NCBI GenBank assembly: GCA_029561505.1
Contig: JAKQXK010000666.1
Span: forward strand, 1-7,301
Reading direction: 5' to 3'
Length of the DNA stretch: 7,301 bases
Origin: Spirochaetota bacterium
GTDB lineage: Bacteria; Spirochaetota; Leptospiria; Turneriellales; Turneriellaceae
Shown: piece after piece, positions 1 to 7,301 of the stretch
How positions within the stretch are numbered: position 1 is the first letter of the stretch
Layout of the letters: each line of letters begins with the position of its first letter
Notes under the pieces: generated by a model
Seen by the model: only the letters and a program-made list of their open reading frames with translations
What the model was told of the DNA's origin: nothing
The model's database searches: none
Made by a program: the position numbers and the translations under genes

Positions 1-1068
1 AAGGTAGCGGCAAATTCGTGATAAATTGGCGTCACTCAGGGCGGAACTATAAAAGATCAGCTCAGCCAGGTCGCCGTCGAACACACGGTCGCCGGCACCC
101 GAGTTATGGTCATAGTTGCCGAGCATGAACTTACTGACCGACGGTAGGGATTGCGAGGCTATTGTCTGGTCGAATATTGCCGCACCATCGAGATATTGCT
201 GTGACCTTGAAGTGGCAAAGTCGTAGCGAACCGCCAAAATGTGGAAATTCACCGTATCGGTAAAATCGGGGCCGCTCGTTACGTAGTAAGTATTGCACGG
301 GCGATTCACAAGCAATGTGCCGGCGCTGCCCGCCTGAATCGACTGCGTGAGGGCGGTACCGCTACACCCCGCCGAGCCGTCGTTCAGATAAAAAACATAT
401 TGCTCCTGGGTATTGTAAGCAGTTCTTCGGAAGACCAGAAAATAGGTAAAAGAATTGCCCGTAAAGCCGGTAACCGCATTGCTGTAGATGCCGTCTGTAG
501 TACCAGTGCGCGTGAAACGGCCGACTGGCTTGCCATTCAAGATACTTGAGCGATAAACTGGCTTTGTCCCGTATGATTGTGCGAGATTGTTGCCGTTACC
601 GCTCGAATCGCTCCACGTTGCGATGGTGAAGCCATCTGAATAGGGCTGGGCGTCTGCTTTGTACCAGGCCGACATACCCGGGACGAGCTTCGGCGCGAGC
701 AGGTAGACGATATATGTCTGAGTTGAACCATCGGCGGCTGTGACCAGGTAACTTACAGGCGCTGTAAAATCTACCAGAGTCGCGCCGCTTACCTGCTCGA
801 CGCCGTTGACAGTGACCAATTTACCCGTGGTAGTAAATACGGCCGCCTGAGGACTCAACGCGGCGGTAGACTCAGAATAGAGCGTAATCGATGTGCCGCT
901 GATGAGACCGGTCAAAGCAAGGGAAGGCAAAGAAAACGCGGTGATGGCTTTCTCAGGCGAAAGCCCACCTTCTACCGGGTTACCCTTCCAGAATTCTCCG
1001 AAACCACTGCATGAACAGGCGACCTGTGCAACCAGCAAACCCAGCACCGCTCGAAATGGTGGCCTCAT
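1..1068 (-). CDS. LamG/concanavalin-A-like domain lipoprotein (partial, C-terminus beyond left edge)
   Basis: This frame is open for 356 codons from an ATG at 1068 to the left edge. Residues 1-20 form a signal peptide: Arg in the n-region, a short hydrophobic core (VLGLLVAQVA), then Cys18 and Cys20. Either Cys could be lipidated, and the lipobox is relaxed as is usual in spirochaetes. Residues ~40-125 resemble a bacterial Ig-like beta-sandwich with the ending 'YLVTAADGSTQTYIV'. Residues ~130-356 read as a LamG/concanavalin-A-like fold: 'AWYKADA', 'WSDSSGNGNNL', and near the edge 'GDLAELIFYSSALSDANL', which is the usual last part of such domains, so little is probably missing. Cys235 and Cys258 could form a disulfide. 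The role is unknown; an outer-membrane or surface adhesin or glycan-binding protein is inferred. No good Shine-Dalgarno precedes the ATG, but the signal peptide fits this start. It is divergent from the DAHP synthase gene. Confidence 0.85.
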   Translation of the reverse strand, partial: MRPPFRAVLGLLVAQVACSCSGFGEFWKGNPVEGGLSPEKAITAFSLPSLALTGLISGTSITLYSESTAALSPQAAVFTTTGKLVTVNGVEQVSGATLVDFTAPVSYLVTAADGSTQTYIVYLLAPKLVPGMSAWYKADAQPYSDGFTIATWSDSSGNGNNLAQSYGTKPVYRSSILNGKPVGRFTRTGTTDGIYSNAVTGFTGNSFTYFLVFRRTAYNTQEQYVFYLNDGSAGCSGTALTQSIQAGSAGTLLVNRPCNTYYVTSGPDFTDTVNFHILAVRYDFATSRSQQYLDGAAIFDQTIASQSLPSVSKFMLGNYDHNSGAGDRVFDGDLAELIFYSSALSDANLSRICRYL

Positions 1069-1215
1069 ACGATTTTGGGGAGCAGACTTCAAGGCCGGGT
1101 CGTGGCGGCAATCTCTCCGCAACGCAAGAGCGACCTGACCGGCGCGGCGGGTAGCACCTGAAGATTAGGGGGAAAATTTTGCGGAATTTATATATATTCT
1201 TACCGAGATTAGATA
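1069..1215. promoter_or_regulatory. Divergent intergenic region with AT-rich promoter core
   Basis: These 147 bases separate the leftward lipoprotein from the rightward DAHP synthase. Bases 1173-1200 are strongly AT-rich in a GC-richer setting: AAAATTTT at 1173-1180, then a 16-base near-palindrome GAATTTATATATATTC at 1184-1199 with one mismatched pair. TATATT at 1193-1198 could be a -10 box for the rightward gene, but no good -35 lies at normal spacing (TTGCGG at 1179-1184 is only 8 bases upstream). The leftward promoter probably uses the same AT-rich stretch. The exact boxes are uncertain. Confidence 0.4.
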
Positions 1216-2268
1216 ATGACCACAGACGATTTACGCATTCAGGGCCTGAAGCCACTCATACCGCCGGCTATCCTCATTGAAGAGATACCGCTGCCCTACG
1301 CCGGCCAGACTTTTGTGAACACTGCGCGTGAACACGTCAACAAGATCATCAGGGGTGAAGACGACAGGCTACTCGTGGTCGTGGGGCCTTGTTCGATACA
1401 CGACACGCGGGGAGCGCTCGAATACGCCGAGAAACTGCTGAAACTTCGCAACAAATTGGGTGCTGACCTTGAAATTGTGATGCGCGTCTATTTCGAAAAG
1501 CCGCGCACGCGCTCAGGCTGGAAAGGCCTGATCAATGACCCGCACATCGATGGCTCGTTCAAAATCAACGAAGGGCTGAGAATTGCGCGAAAACTGCTCG
1601 TCGATCTGACGGCGCTGGGGTTGCCACTCGGCTGCGAATTTCTGGACACGATCAGCCCACAGTTCATAGCAGATTGCGTGAGCTGGGGTGCCATCGGCGC
1701 ACGCACGACCGAGAGCCAGGTGCACCGTGAACTCGCATCGGGTCTCTCGATGGCGGTGGGCTTTAAAAACGGTACCGACGGCAATACAAAAATCGCAATC
1801 GATGCTATTCATGCGGCGCAGGCCGCGCACCATTTTCTCTCTATCACCAAGCAGGGTGTCGCCGCGATCGTGCACACGAAAGGTAATCCCGTGGGGCACC
1901 TCATTCTGCGTGGTTCAACGCAGGGCCCAAACTATGAAGCAGCGTTTATTCAGAAAACAGCTCAAGAGCTGAAGGCAGCTGAGCTGCGAGAAGGCCTTGT
2001 CGTCGATTGCAGCCATGGCAATTCATCGAAAGACCATAATCGCCAGCCTTTGGTTGCGAAAAATATCGCCGACCAGCTCGCGGCGGGCGAAAAGTCGATT
2101 GTAGGCGTGATGCTCGAAAGCCATTTGAAGGCGGGCAACCAGAAAGAAGCGCCGCTTGAAAAGCTCGAATATGGCAAGTCGATCACCGATGCGTGCATCG
2201 ATTTCGAAGCGACTGAAAACGTACTGAATGATCTGGCTCAGGGCGTAAGATCGCGCAGAGGCAAATAA
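1216..2268 (+). CDS. aroG: 3-deoxy-7-phosphoheptulonate (DAHP) synthase, class I AroF/G/H type
   Basis: This enzyme condenses phosphoenolpyruvate with erythrose 4-phosphate to make DAHP, the first step of the shikimate pathway to aromatic amino acids; it acts in the cytosol. The protein is 350 residues, the same length as E. coli AroG, and aligns along its whole length. The metal ligands are present: Cys59 (GPCSIHD), His267 (DCSHGNS), Glu301 (ESHL) and Asp325 (SITDAC). PEP/E4P-binding residues are also present: Arg90 and Lys95 (MRVYFEKPRT), Arg163 (GARTTESQ), Lys184 (GFKNGTDG) and Arg232 (LRG). The N-terminal 'DDLRI' segment and the region around Asp144, Pro148 and Ser178, which form the inhibitor site in AroG, are kept, so feedback inhibition by an aromatic amino acid is expected. 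Some blocks (DCSHGNSxKD, GNPxGHxILRG) look more like AroF, so the symbol marks the family, not the isozyme. A weak GAG Shine-Dalgarno lies 8 bases before the ATG. Confidence 0.97.
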   Translation: MTTDDLRIQGLKPLIPPAILIEEIPLPYAGQTFVNTAREHVNKIIRGEDDRLLVVVGPCSIHDTRGALEYAEKLLKLRNKLGADLEIVMRVYFEKPRTRSGWKGLINDPHIDGSFKINEGLRIARKLLVDLTALGLPLGCEFLDTISPQFIADCVSWGAIGARTTESQVHRELASGLSMAVGFKNGTDGNTKIAIDAIHAAQAAHHFLSITKQGVAAIVHTKGNPVGHLILRGSTQGPNYEAAFIQKTAQELKAAELREGLVVDCSHGNSSKDHNRQPLVAKNIADQLAAGEKSIVGVMLESHLKAGNQKEAPLEKLEYGKSITDACIDFEATENVLNDLAQGVRSRRGK

Positions 2269-2270
2269 TC

Positions 2271-2293
2271 GATTGCGGGGCTGCCCCGCGATC
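2271..2293 (+). other. GC-rich hairpin between the DAHP synthase and MBL-cNBD genes
   Basis: GATTGCGGGG (2271-2280) and CCCCGCGATC (2284-2293) pair as a 10-base stem with one G-U wobble and a CTG loop. The hairpin begins 2 bases after the DAHP synthase stop and ends directly at the Shine-Dalgarno of the next gene. Neither strand has a T-run after it, so it is not a standard intrinsic terminator. It could set mRNA stability or expression between cistrons, or hinder ribosome loading on the downstream gene. The structure is read directly from sequence; the role is inference. Confidence 0.6.
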
Positions 2294-2299
2294 AAAGGT
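2294..2299 (+). promoter_or_regulatory. Shine-Dalgarno (AAAGGT) fixing the start of the MBL-cNBD gene
   Basis: AAAGGT lies 6 bases before the ATG at 2306. The same frame could be extended upstream to a TTG at 2273, but that codon sits inside the hairpin stem and has no Shine-Dalgarno, and the extra 11 residues (MRGCPAIKGNP) do not look like a protein start. The ATG is therefore preferred. Confidence 0.6.
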
Positions 2300-2305
2300 A
2301 ATCCC

Positions 2306-4459
2306 ATGCAAGTGACTGAGATCGCCCCCGGCGTTGTGGTTGGCCGCGCCGGCGAACACACGATACTTTTCGGATGCCCACCCGAGGTGATAAAGCACCT
2401 GATGGTGAAAGGCATCGGCAGCCCCGACGTGATCGTGTTACCTGACACCCCCTATCGCTTTAACGTTCTGCAGAATTGTACTGAATTTCCGCTCTATTAC
2501 TTTCTTTTTGTCGAGCGCAACTTCATGCAAGGCAAGAAGCTGACGATTGTCGGCACTGCGGCACACCTGAAGGCAAACCGCAAACTTCTGCGGCTCACAC
2601 TGCTTGGCCCGACGCGCAAAGAATATGACGCGCTCGGGCACAGCCCGTGGTTCGATGAACTCTACCGCGAATCACGCGCGATTTCAGTAAAGAACAGCGA
2701 AGGCAAAGAATTTTCGATCGACGATTTTGTGGATTTCATACCCTTTCAAAGCGGCGTCGCGCGCCTCAGCGATGGCACGGAAATTCATCATAATGCCCGG
2801 GACCAATACCGGCTGGGCGACGACAACATCGACATTCGTTTTGACACGCCACAAGCAGCACCATATGACCTGCGCAGCGATTTCACGACGACGATGCCTT
2901 CACAGTTTGGCGTCACTGTGCTCGGTGGTGCATCGGGCTTTATCGCAGACAAACCCTGTTCAGGTCTCATTCTGCACTATAACTCTGAGCACATGCTGAT
3001 CGACTGTGTGCCCTATCTTGAACAGGCATTAAATGCACGCGGTATATCGAGTACAGAAATCCGCTCGCTCTTTCTGACGCATATTCATGACGACCACTGC
3101 AACATTTTTCCGCTGCTGCGCCTTTCAAACAAGGTGAGGTTAATCGCAACAAAAGAGATCTTCTGGATGGCGATGATGAAACTGTCGCTGCAGACGATGA
3201 TGCCGATCGAAGACCTGTCGCAGATGTTTCATTTTATTGAAGTTAAACCTTACGAAACAACCGAGTTTTTCGGCGTTTCGATAGAACCCCATTACACCGT
3301 GCATTCGATACCGACGATTGGGGCTACTTTTCGTATGAAAGAGGGCAACAGCTCCCGCAGCATTGTTTTTATCGGCGATAACAAGTCGTTCGCTGATATC
3401 GAGACAATGGTCGCGCAGGGTATTGTACGCCATGAGAAATTTGACGTGCTCAAAGCCAAGTATACCGAACCGCACGACATACTGTTCGCCGACGGCGGCA
3501 TGGGCATTCTGCACGGCAACCCCCGCGACGCGTTGAAATCGCACGCCGACCGTATTGTGTTTATGCACCTCGAGAAGCTACCCAAAGAATTCGACGCGAC
3601 ATTTTCACATGCAACGCACGGAAAACGCTATAACATTATTCAGGGCAGCTACGATTCGTACATGATTCGCACGATGCATATACTGAGTGATTCTTTTCAT
3701 AACATTTCACACGATTGGGCAACAGCCCTGATGAACAATTTTAAGATCGTGACCTTCAACACAGGTGACATTATATTCAAGCAGAACGAAACCTCGAAGG
3801 GGCTAATTTATATTATTCTGACAGGCAGCTGCAGTGTCATGTACCACGACGGAAAAACGCTGAGTGAAAAAGCACGCAAAGAAGCCGGTGACTTTGTCGG
3901 CGAAATGGCCGTGCTCGACGACAATAAGGTACGGTCTGCCTCAATCGTTGCCGCGACGCCGGTCACACTCTGCGCCATCGATGAAAAACTTTTCCATGAA
4001 TTTCTGATATCTGAAAACCGCGTCGACGAAATGCGCCATCTATGGAAAGTACGATCTGAGATTGAACGGTTCTGGCCGTTCGCGCAATTCGCCGACAACG
4101 TCAAAGATCGTATTGCGCGCAGCGCGGTCAGGCTGCGTGTCGCCGAAGGTGATAAACTCGTCGAACAGGGCAAGAACGATGGCGAATTTTTCATCATTCT
4201 CAGCGGAGAATACAGCGTGAGGCACAACGGCGTTGAAGTAAAAATTCTGCGCGCTGGCGATATGTTCGGCGAATACGGGTCGCTTGACCAAACGGCGCGC
4301 AACGCGACCGTCATCGCGCTAAGCGACGGCCAGGTTCTCGAAGTGGCCCGTGGTGAAATTCGTAAGATTATCGAATCTGCGCCGATATTTAATTTCAGCA
4401 TGCGCGAGCTCATGATTCGCCGCTCTCGCGAATTGAAAATTCTTGATCGCGGCGCTTAA
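2306..4459 (+). CDS. MBL-fold metallohydrolase fused to two C-terminal cyclic-nucleotide-binding domains
   Basis: The protein has 717 residues and no signal peptide, so it is probably cytosolic. Residues ~1-190 look like a degenerate metallo-beta-lactamase half lacking metal ligands. Residues ~195-450 are an active-looking MBL domain: the T-H-x-H-x-D-H motif (His259, His261, Asp263, His264), His333 in 'VHSIPTIGATFRM', Asp358 in 'IVFIGDN', and His403 and His421 near its end. These motifs are closest in style to the RNase Z/phosphodiesterase branch. Residues ~478-575 and ~605-695 are two cNMP-binding domains. Their phosphate-binding cassettes keep Gly532-Glu533...Arg543-Ser-Ala-Ser and Gly655-Glu656...Arg665-Asn-Ala-Thr, so both may bind cAMP or cGMP. 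No DNA-binding helix-turn-helix follows. The likely role is a hydrolase controlled by, or acting on, a cyclic nucleotide; the substrate is unknown. The gene lies 37 bases after the DAHP synthase stop and 4 bases before the next gene. Confidence 0.9.
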   Translation: MQVTEIAPGVVVGRAGEHTILFGCPPEVIKHLMVKGIGSPDVIVLPDTPYRFNVLQNCTEFPLYYFLFVERNFMQGKKLTIVGTAAHLKANRKLLRLTLLGPTRKEYDALGHSPWFDELYRESRAISVKNSEGKEFSIDDFVDFIPFQSGVARLSDGTEIHHNARDQYRLGDDNIDIRFDTPQAAPYDLRSDFTTTMPSQFGVTVLGGASGFIADKPCSGLILHYNSEHMLIDCVPYLEQALNARGISSTEIRSLFLTHIHDDHCNIFPLLRLSNKVRLIATKEIFWMAMMKLSLQTMMPIEDLSQMFHFIEVKPYETTEFFGVSIEPHYTVHSIPTIGATFRMKEGNSSRSIVFIGDNKSFADIETMVAQGIVRHEKFDVLKAKYTEPHDILFADGGMGILHGNPRDALKSHADRIVFMHLEKLPKEFDATFSHATHGKRYNIIQGSYDSYMIRTMHILSDSFHNISHDWATALMNNFKIVTFNTGDIIFKQNETSKGLIYIILTGSCSVMYHDGKTLSEKARKEAGDFVGEMAVLDDNKVRSASIVAATPVTLCAIDEKLFHEFLISENRVDEMRHLWKVRSEIERFWPFAQFADNVKDRIARSAVRLRVAEGDKLVEQGKNDGEFFIILSGEYSVRHNGVEVKILRAGDMFGEYGSLDQTARNATVIALSDGQVLEVARGEIRKIIESAPIFNFSMRELMIRRSRELKILDRGA

Positions 4460-4463
4460 GCTG

Positions 4464-5738
4464 ATGAATCACGAAATATTCGGGGCGGTGGCGCGATGCG
4501 ACCACAAAGCTGCAAAGTATCAGCCAAAGAGATATCAGCCGATACTAAAATTTCGTTTTGGACTATCGGTTTTACTGATGGCGGCGATTTACTGCAGTTC
4601 GGGGCGCGATCACGTTATGCGGTCAATGGCCCGTGAAATCGGCTCTGCCGAAAAAAGCCTCAAGAACCGCACGGTCGCAATTATGGGCCTCGAGGTGCGC
4701 GGACAGAGCGATGAAGCCGAAGCGCGCGAGCTCGCCGATCAGCTCACCCATGAAATTGTTTCAACCTCAGGCCTTAAGGTTGCCGAGCGCAGTCGGCTGA
4801 AAGATGTTCTCAAAGAACAAGAACTGTTGCAGCAGGGCATCGCCGACCCGACGACGGCGGCCAAAGTCGGGCGGCTTCTGCTCGTCGATGCGGTGCTCAT
4901 TGGCTCGATCACCGGCAAGGGCGACAAAACGGAGATTTATCTGCGTCTCGTCGATTCAGAGACCGCATTGATTCTAAAGACCGCGAAAGGCGAATTACCC
5001 GTTCAAGCAAGGGCGAACAACTACACGGGAAGCACCTTCGTCGCCAAACCCAGCAACCGTACATCACAGACGATTGCTAAGAAACAAGGCCCGAATACCC
5101 TTCAGGCATTCGGCAATGTCGGCACAGTTGAAACCGGCGATGAGCCGCAGGGCAGGCTGCTCGACGTGTCGTACCGCAAAGCCGGGCCAGGTGGCTACCA
5201 CCAGGTAATCGGAAGGGTTGAAAACCATGGCAAGGTGCCGTTGAATGCCCCTACCGTATCGCTGCAGCTTTACGATTCCGGGGGCAATCTGGTTGGCGGC
5301 AGTCCGTGTATGTCACCCGACCAGCCTGTTCTCAGCAATCAGAAACTACCATTCGCTTGCCTGTTCAAACCACCCAGCGCCTTCGCGCGTTTTGAAGCGC
5401 ACCTCGATGCGCGATCTGGACTGTTTTCTTCGAAAACGCTGGCGCTCAGCGCAACCGGTTTGAAATTTCGCCGTGATGCAGGCTCGATCACCGGCGACTA
5501 CCAACTGAGCGGGATTATACGCAATGATGATGAGACAGTTGTTACATACCCGAGGATACTCATCAGCGTCTTCGACAGCGCGGGAAAATTTATCGGCAGT
5601 GGCCATGGCTTTGCCGTAAAGAAAGAACTCGCGGTTGGTGAATCTTCACCGTTTGCCGTAAATGTACATAACTATGCGTTGCAGGGCAAGGCCGCAAAGT
5701 ATGAGGCCTTCTACTCTGCCCTGCCAACCCGGCGATAA
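4464..5738 (+). CDS. CsgG/FlgO-like putative lipoprotein with two FxLYD-like domains
   Basis: From the ATG at 4464 the protein has 424 residues. A long basic N-region (KYQPKRYQPILKFR) leads to a hydrophobic stretch (LSVLLMAAIY) and Cys44, a possible lipidation site, although Tyr at -1 is unusual. Residues ~67-177 match the CsgG/FlgO pattern: 'VAIMGLEV', 'LTHEIVSTSGLKVAERSRL', 'LKEQELLQQG', 'LLVDAVLIGSI', then 'IYLRLVDSETALI'. After a linker come two related beta-sandwich units (~231-315 and ~332-420). Each has the FxLYD-type pattern of a G-x-V/I-x-N strand, then 'LQLYDSGGNLVG' or 'ISVFDSAGKFIG'. A periplasmic or outer-membrane-anchored assembly role is inferred from CsgG relatives; the exact function is unknown. 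The start is uncertain: TTG at 4443 (overlapping the upstream gene) and GTG at 4488 are in frame, and none has a good Shine-Dalgarno. Translational coupling to the upstream gene is likely. Confidence 0.85.
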   Translation: MNHEIFGAVARCDHKAAKYQPKRYQPILKFRFGLSVLLMAAIYCSSGRDHVMRSMAREIGSAEKSLKNRTVAIMGLEVRGQSDEAEARELADQLTHEIVSTSGLKVAERSRLKDVLKEQELLQQGIADPTTAAKVGRLLLVDAVLIGSITGKGDKTEIYLRLVDSETALILKTAKGELPVQARANNYTGSTFVAKPSNRTSQTIAKKQGPNTLQAFGNVGTVETGDEPQGRLLDVSYRKAGPGGYHQVIGRVENHGKVPLNAPTVSLQLYDSGGNLVGGSPCMSPDQPVLSNQKLPFACLFKPPSAFARFEAHLDARSGLFSSKTLALSATGLKFRRDAGSITGDYQLSGIIRNDDETVVTYPRILISVFDSAGKFIGSGHGFAVKKELAVGESSPFAVNVHNYALQGKAAKYEAFYSALPTRR

Positions 5739-5768
5739 AAAAGCCGCGCGGATTACCCAGCGCGGCTT
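5737..5768 (-). terminator. Intrinsic terminator of metY
   Basis: AAGCCGCGC (5741-5749) and GCGCGGCTT (5760-5768) form a perfect 9-base stem with a 10-base loop. On the minus strand the stem is followed by TTTTTT (5742-5737), the classic form, and it starts 28 bases after the metY stop. The T-run overlaps the stop codon of the convergent CsgG-like gene. On the plus strand the hairpin has no T-run after it, so it is at best a weak terminator for that gene. Confidence 0.9.
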
Positions 5769-5796
5769 CAGTTCACGGGTGCAGTGCGTCAGACTA

Positions 5797-7138
<1,342 letters not shown>

Positions 7139-7143
7139 CGTGA

Positions 7144-7169
7144 ATTATAGGACAATATATGAAACGCAA
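7144..7169 (-). promoter_or_regulatory. Putative metY promoter
   Basis: The minus strand has a perfect -10 hexamer TATAAT (7149-7144), about 50 bases upstream of the metY ATG. TTGCGT (7169-7164) is the nearest -35-like hexamer, but its spacer is only 14 bases, so the -10 is more certain than the -35. Confidence 0.55.
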
Positions 7170-7235
7170 GCGCAGCGGCAAGTTTTTGTGTCGAAGCAGT
7201 TATCAAGAACACGAACCTCAGGCCGCAGGTGCCTG

Positions 7236-7301
7236 TCAGGCGCCATCAGAGCCGATCGCGTCCAGGTTGGCAGCGAGTTTTGCAATACCCCGGCGATAAA
7301 A
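7236..7301 (-). CDS. Probable C-terminal end of an unidentified protein (partial, 5' end beyond right edge)
   Basis: From the right edge a minus-strand frame stays open for 21 codons and ends at TGA (7238-7236). It reads FYRRGIAKLAANLDAIGSDGA, which is protein-like, with codon use similar to metY (GCC, CTG, GAC, ATC, GGC). It is upstream of metY in the same direction, 143 bases away, with no clear terminator between. The family is not recognisable from so few residues. A short open frame at an edge can be chance, hence the low confidence. Confidence 0.35.
   Translation of the reverse strand, partial: FYRRGIAKLAANLDAIGSDGA

Noticed and set aside
241..549. A 102-codon open frame on the plus strand
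   Set aside because: It is antisense to the LamG-type lipoprotein frame, which is uninterrupted and domain-like throughout.
2271..2293. Intrinsic terminator after the DAHP synthase gene
   Set aside because: The stem is strong, but no T-run follows it on either strand.
2273..2305. TTG at 2273 as the start of the MBL-cNBD gene
   Set aside because: It lies inside the hairpin stem and has no Shine-Dalgarno, while ATG 2306 has AAAGGT at suitable spacing.
3808..4413. A 201-codon open frame on the minus strand
   Set aside because: It is antisense to the two cNMP-binding domains and has a biased, Ser/Arg-rich composition typical of a shadow frame.
7228..7241. Short inverted repeat GCCTG-T-CAGGC near the edge gene's stop
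   Set aside because: Five-base arms with a one-base centre cannot form a useful hairpin, and no T-run follows.
7289..7301. A 13-base direct repeat CCCGGCGATAAAA, also at 5728-5740
   Set aside because: One chance 13-base match is expected in a window of this size, and the two sites have different flanks.

Overview
The window reads as chromosomal DNA of a spirochaete, most likely a moderately GC-rich member of the Leptospiraceae (Turneriella-like). This is an inference from three things: lipoprotein signals with relaxed lipoboxes, a LamG-type surface lipoprotein that looks typical of this group, and a MetY enzyme of the direct-sulfhydrylation methionine route known from Leptospira. No rRNA, tRNA, CRISPR array, insertion sequence or phage gene was seen. 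Almost all of the window is coding.

Layout, left to right. (1) Bases 1-1068, minus strand: a large lipoprotein open to the left edge, with a signal peptide, an Ig-like beta-sandwich and a LamG/concanavalin-A-like domain. (2) Bases 1069-1215: an AT-rich divergent promoter region. (3) Bases 1216-5738, plus strand: three closely spaced genes that look like one transcription unit. These are a class I DAHP synthase (AroF/G/H type), a 717-residue metallo-beta-lactamase-fold hydrolase fused to two cyclic-nucleotide-binding domains, and a CsgG-like putative lipoprotein with two FxLYD-like domains. A GC-rich hairpin lies between the first two genes, and the third begins 4 bases after the second stops. 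(4) Bases 5737-5768: an intrinsic terminator oriented for the leftward gene, at the convergent junction. (5) Bases 5797-7092, minus strand: metY, O-acetylhomoserine sulfhydrylase, with a clear Shine-Dalgarno sequence, a TATAAT box and a near-palindrome in its leader. (6) The right edge probably holds the last 21 codons of another minus-strand gene.

Two genes are recognisable core amino-acid metabolism: entry to the shikimate pathway, and sulfur incorporation into homocysteine. The most unusual element is the middle gene of the plus-strand cluster. Its active metallohydrolase domain resembles the RNase Z/phosphodiesterase branch. It is preceded by what looks like a degenerate, metal-less MBL half and followed by two cNMP-binding domains that both keep their key Glu and Arg. 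This suggests a hydrolase gated by a cyclic nucleotide, or acting on one; the substrate cannot be told from sequence.
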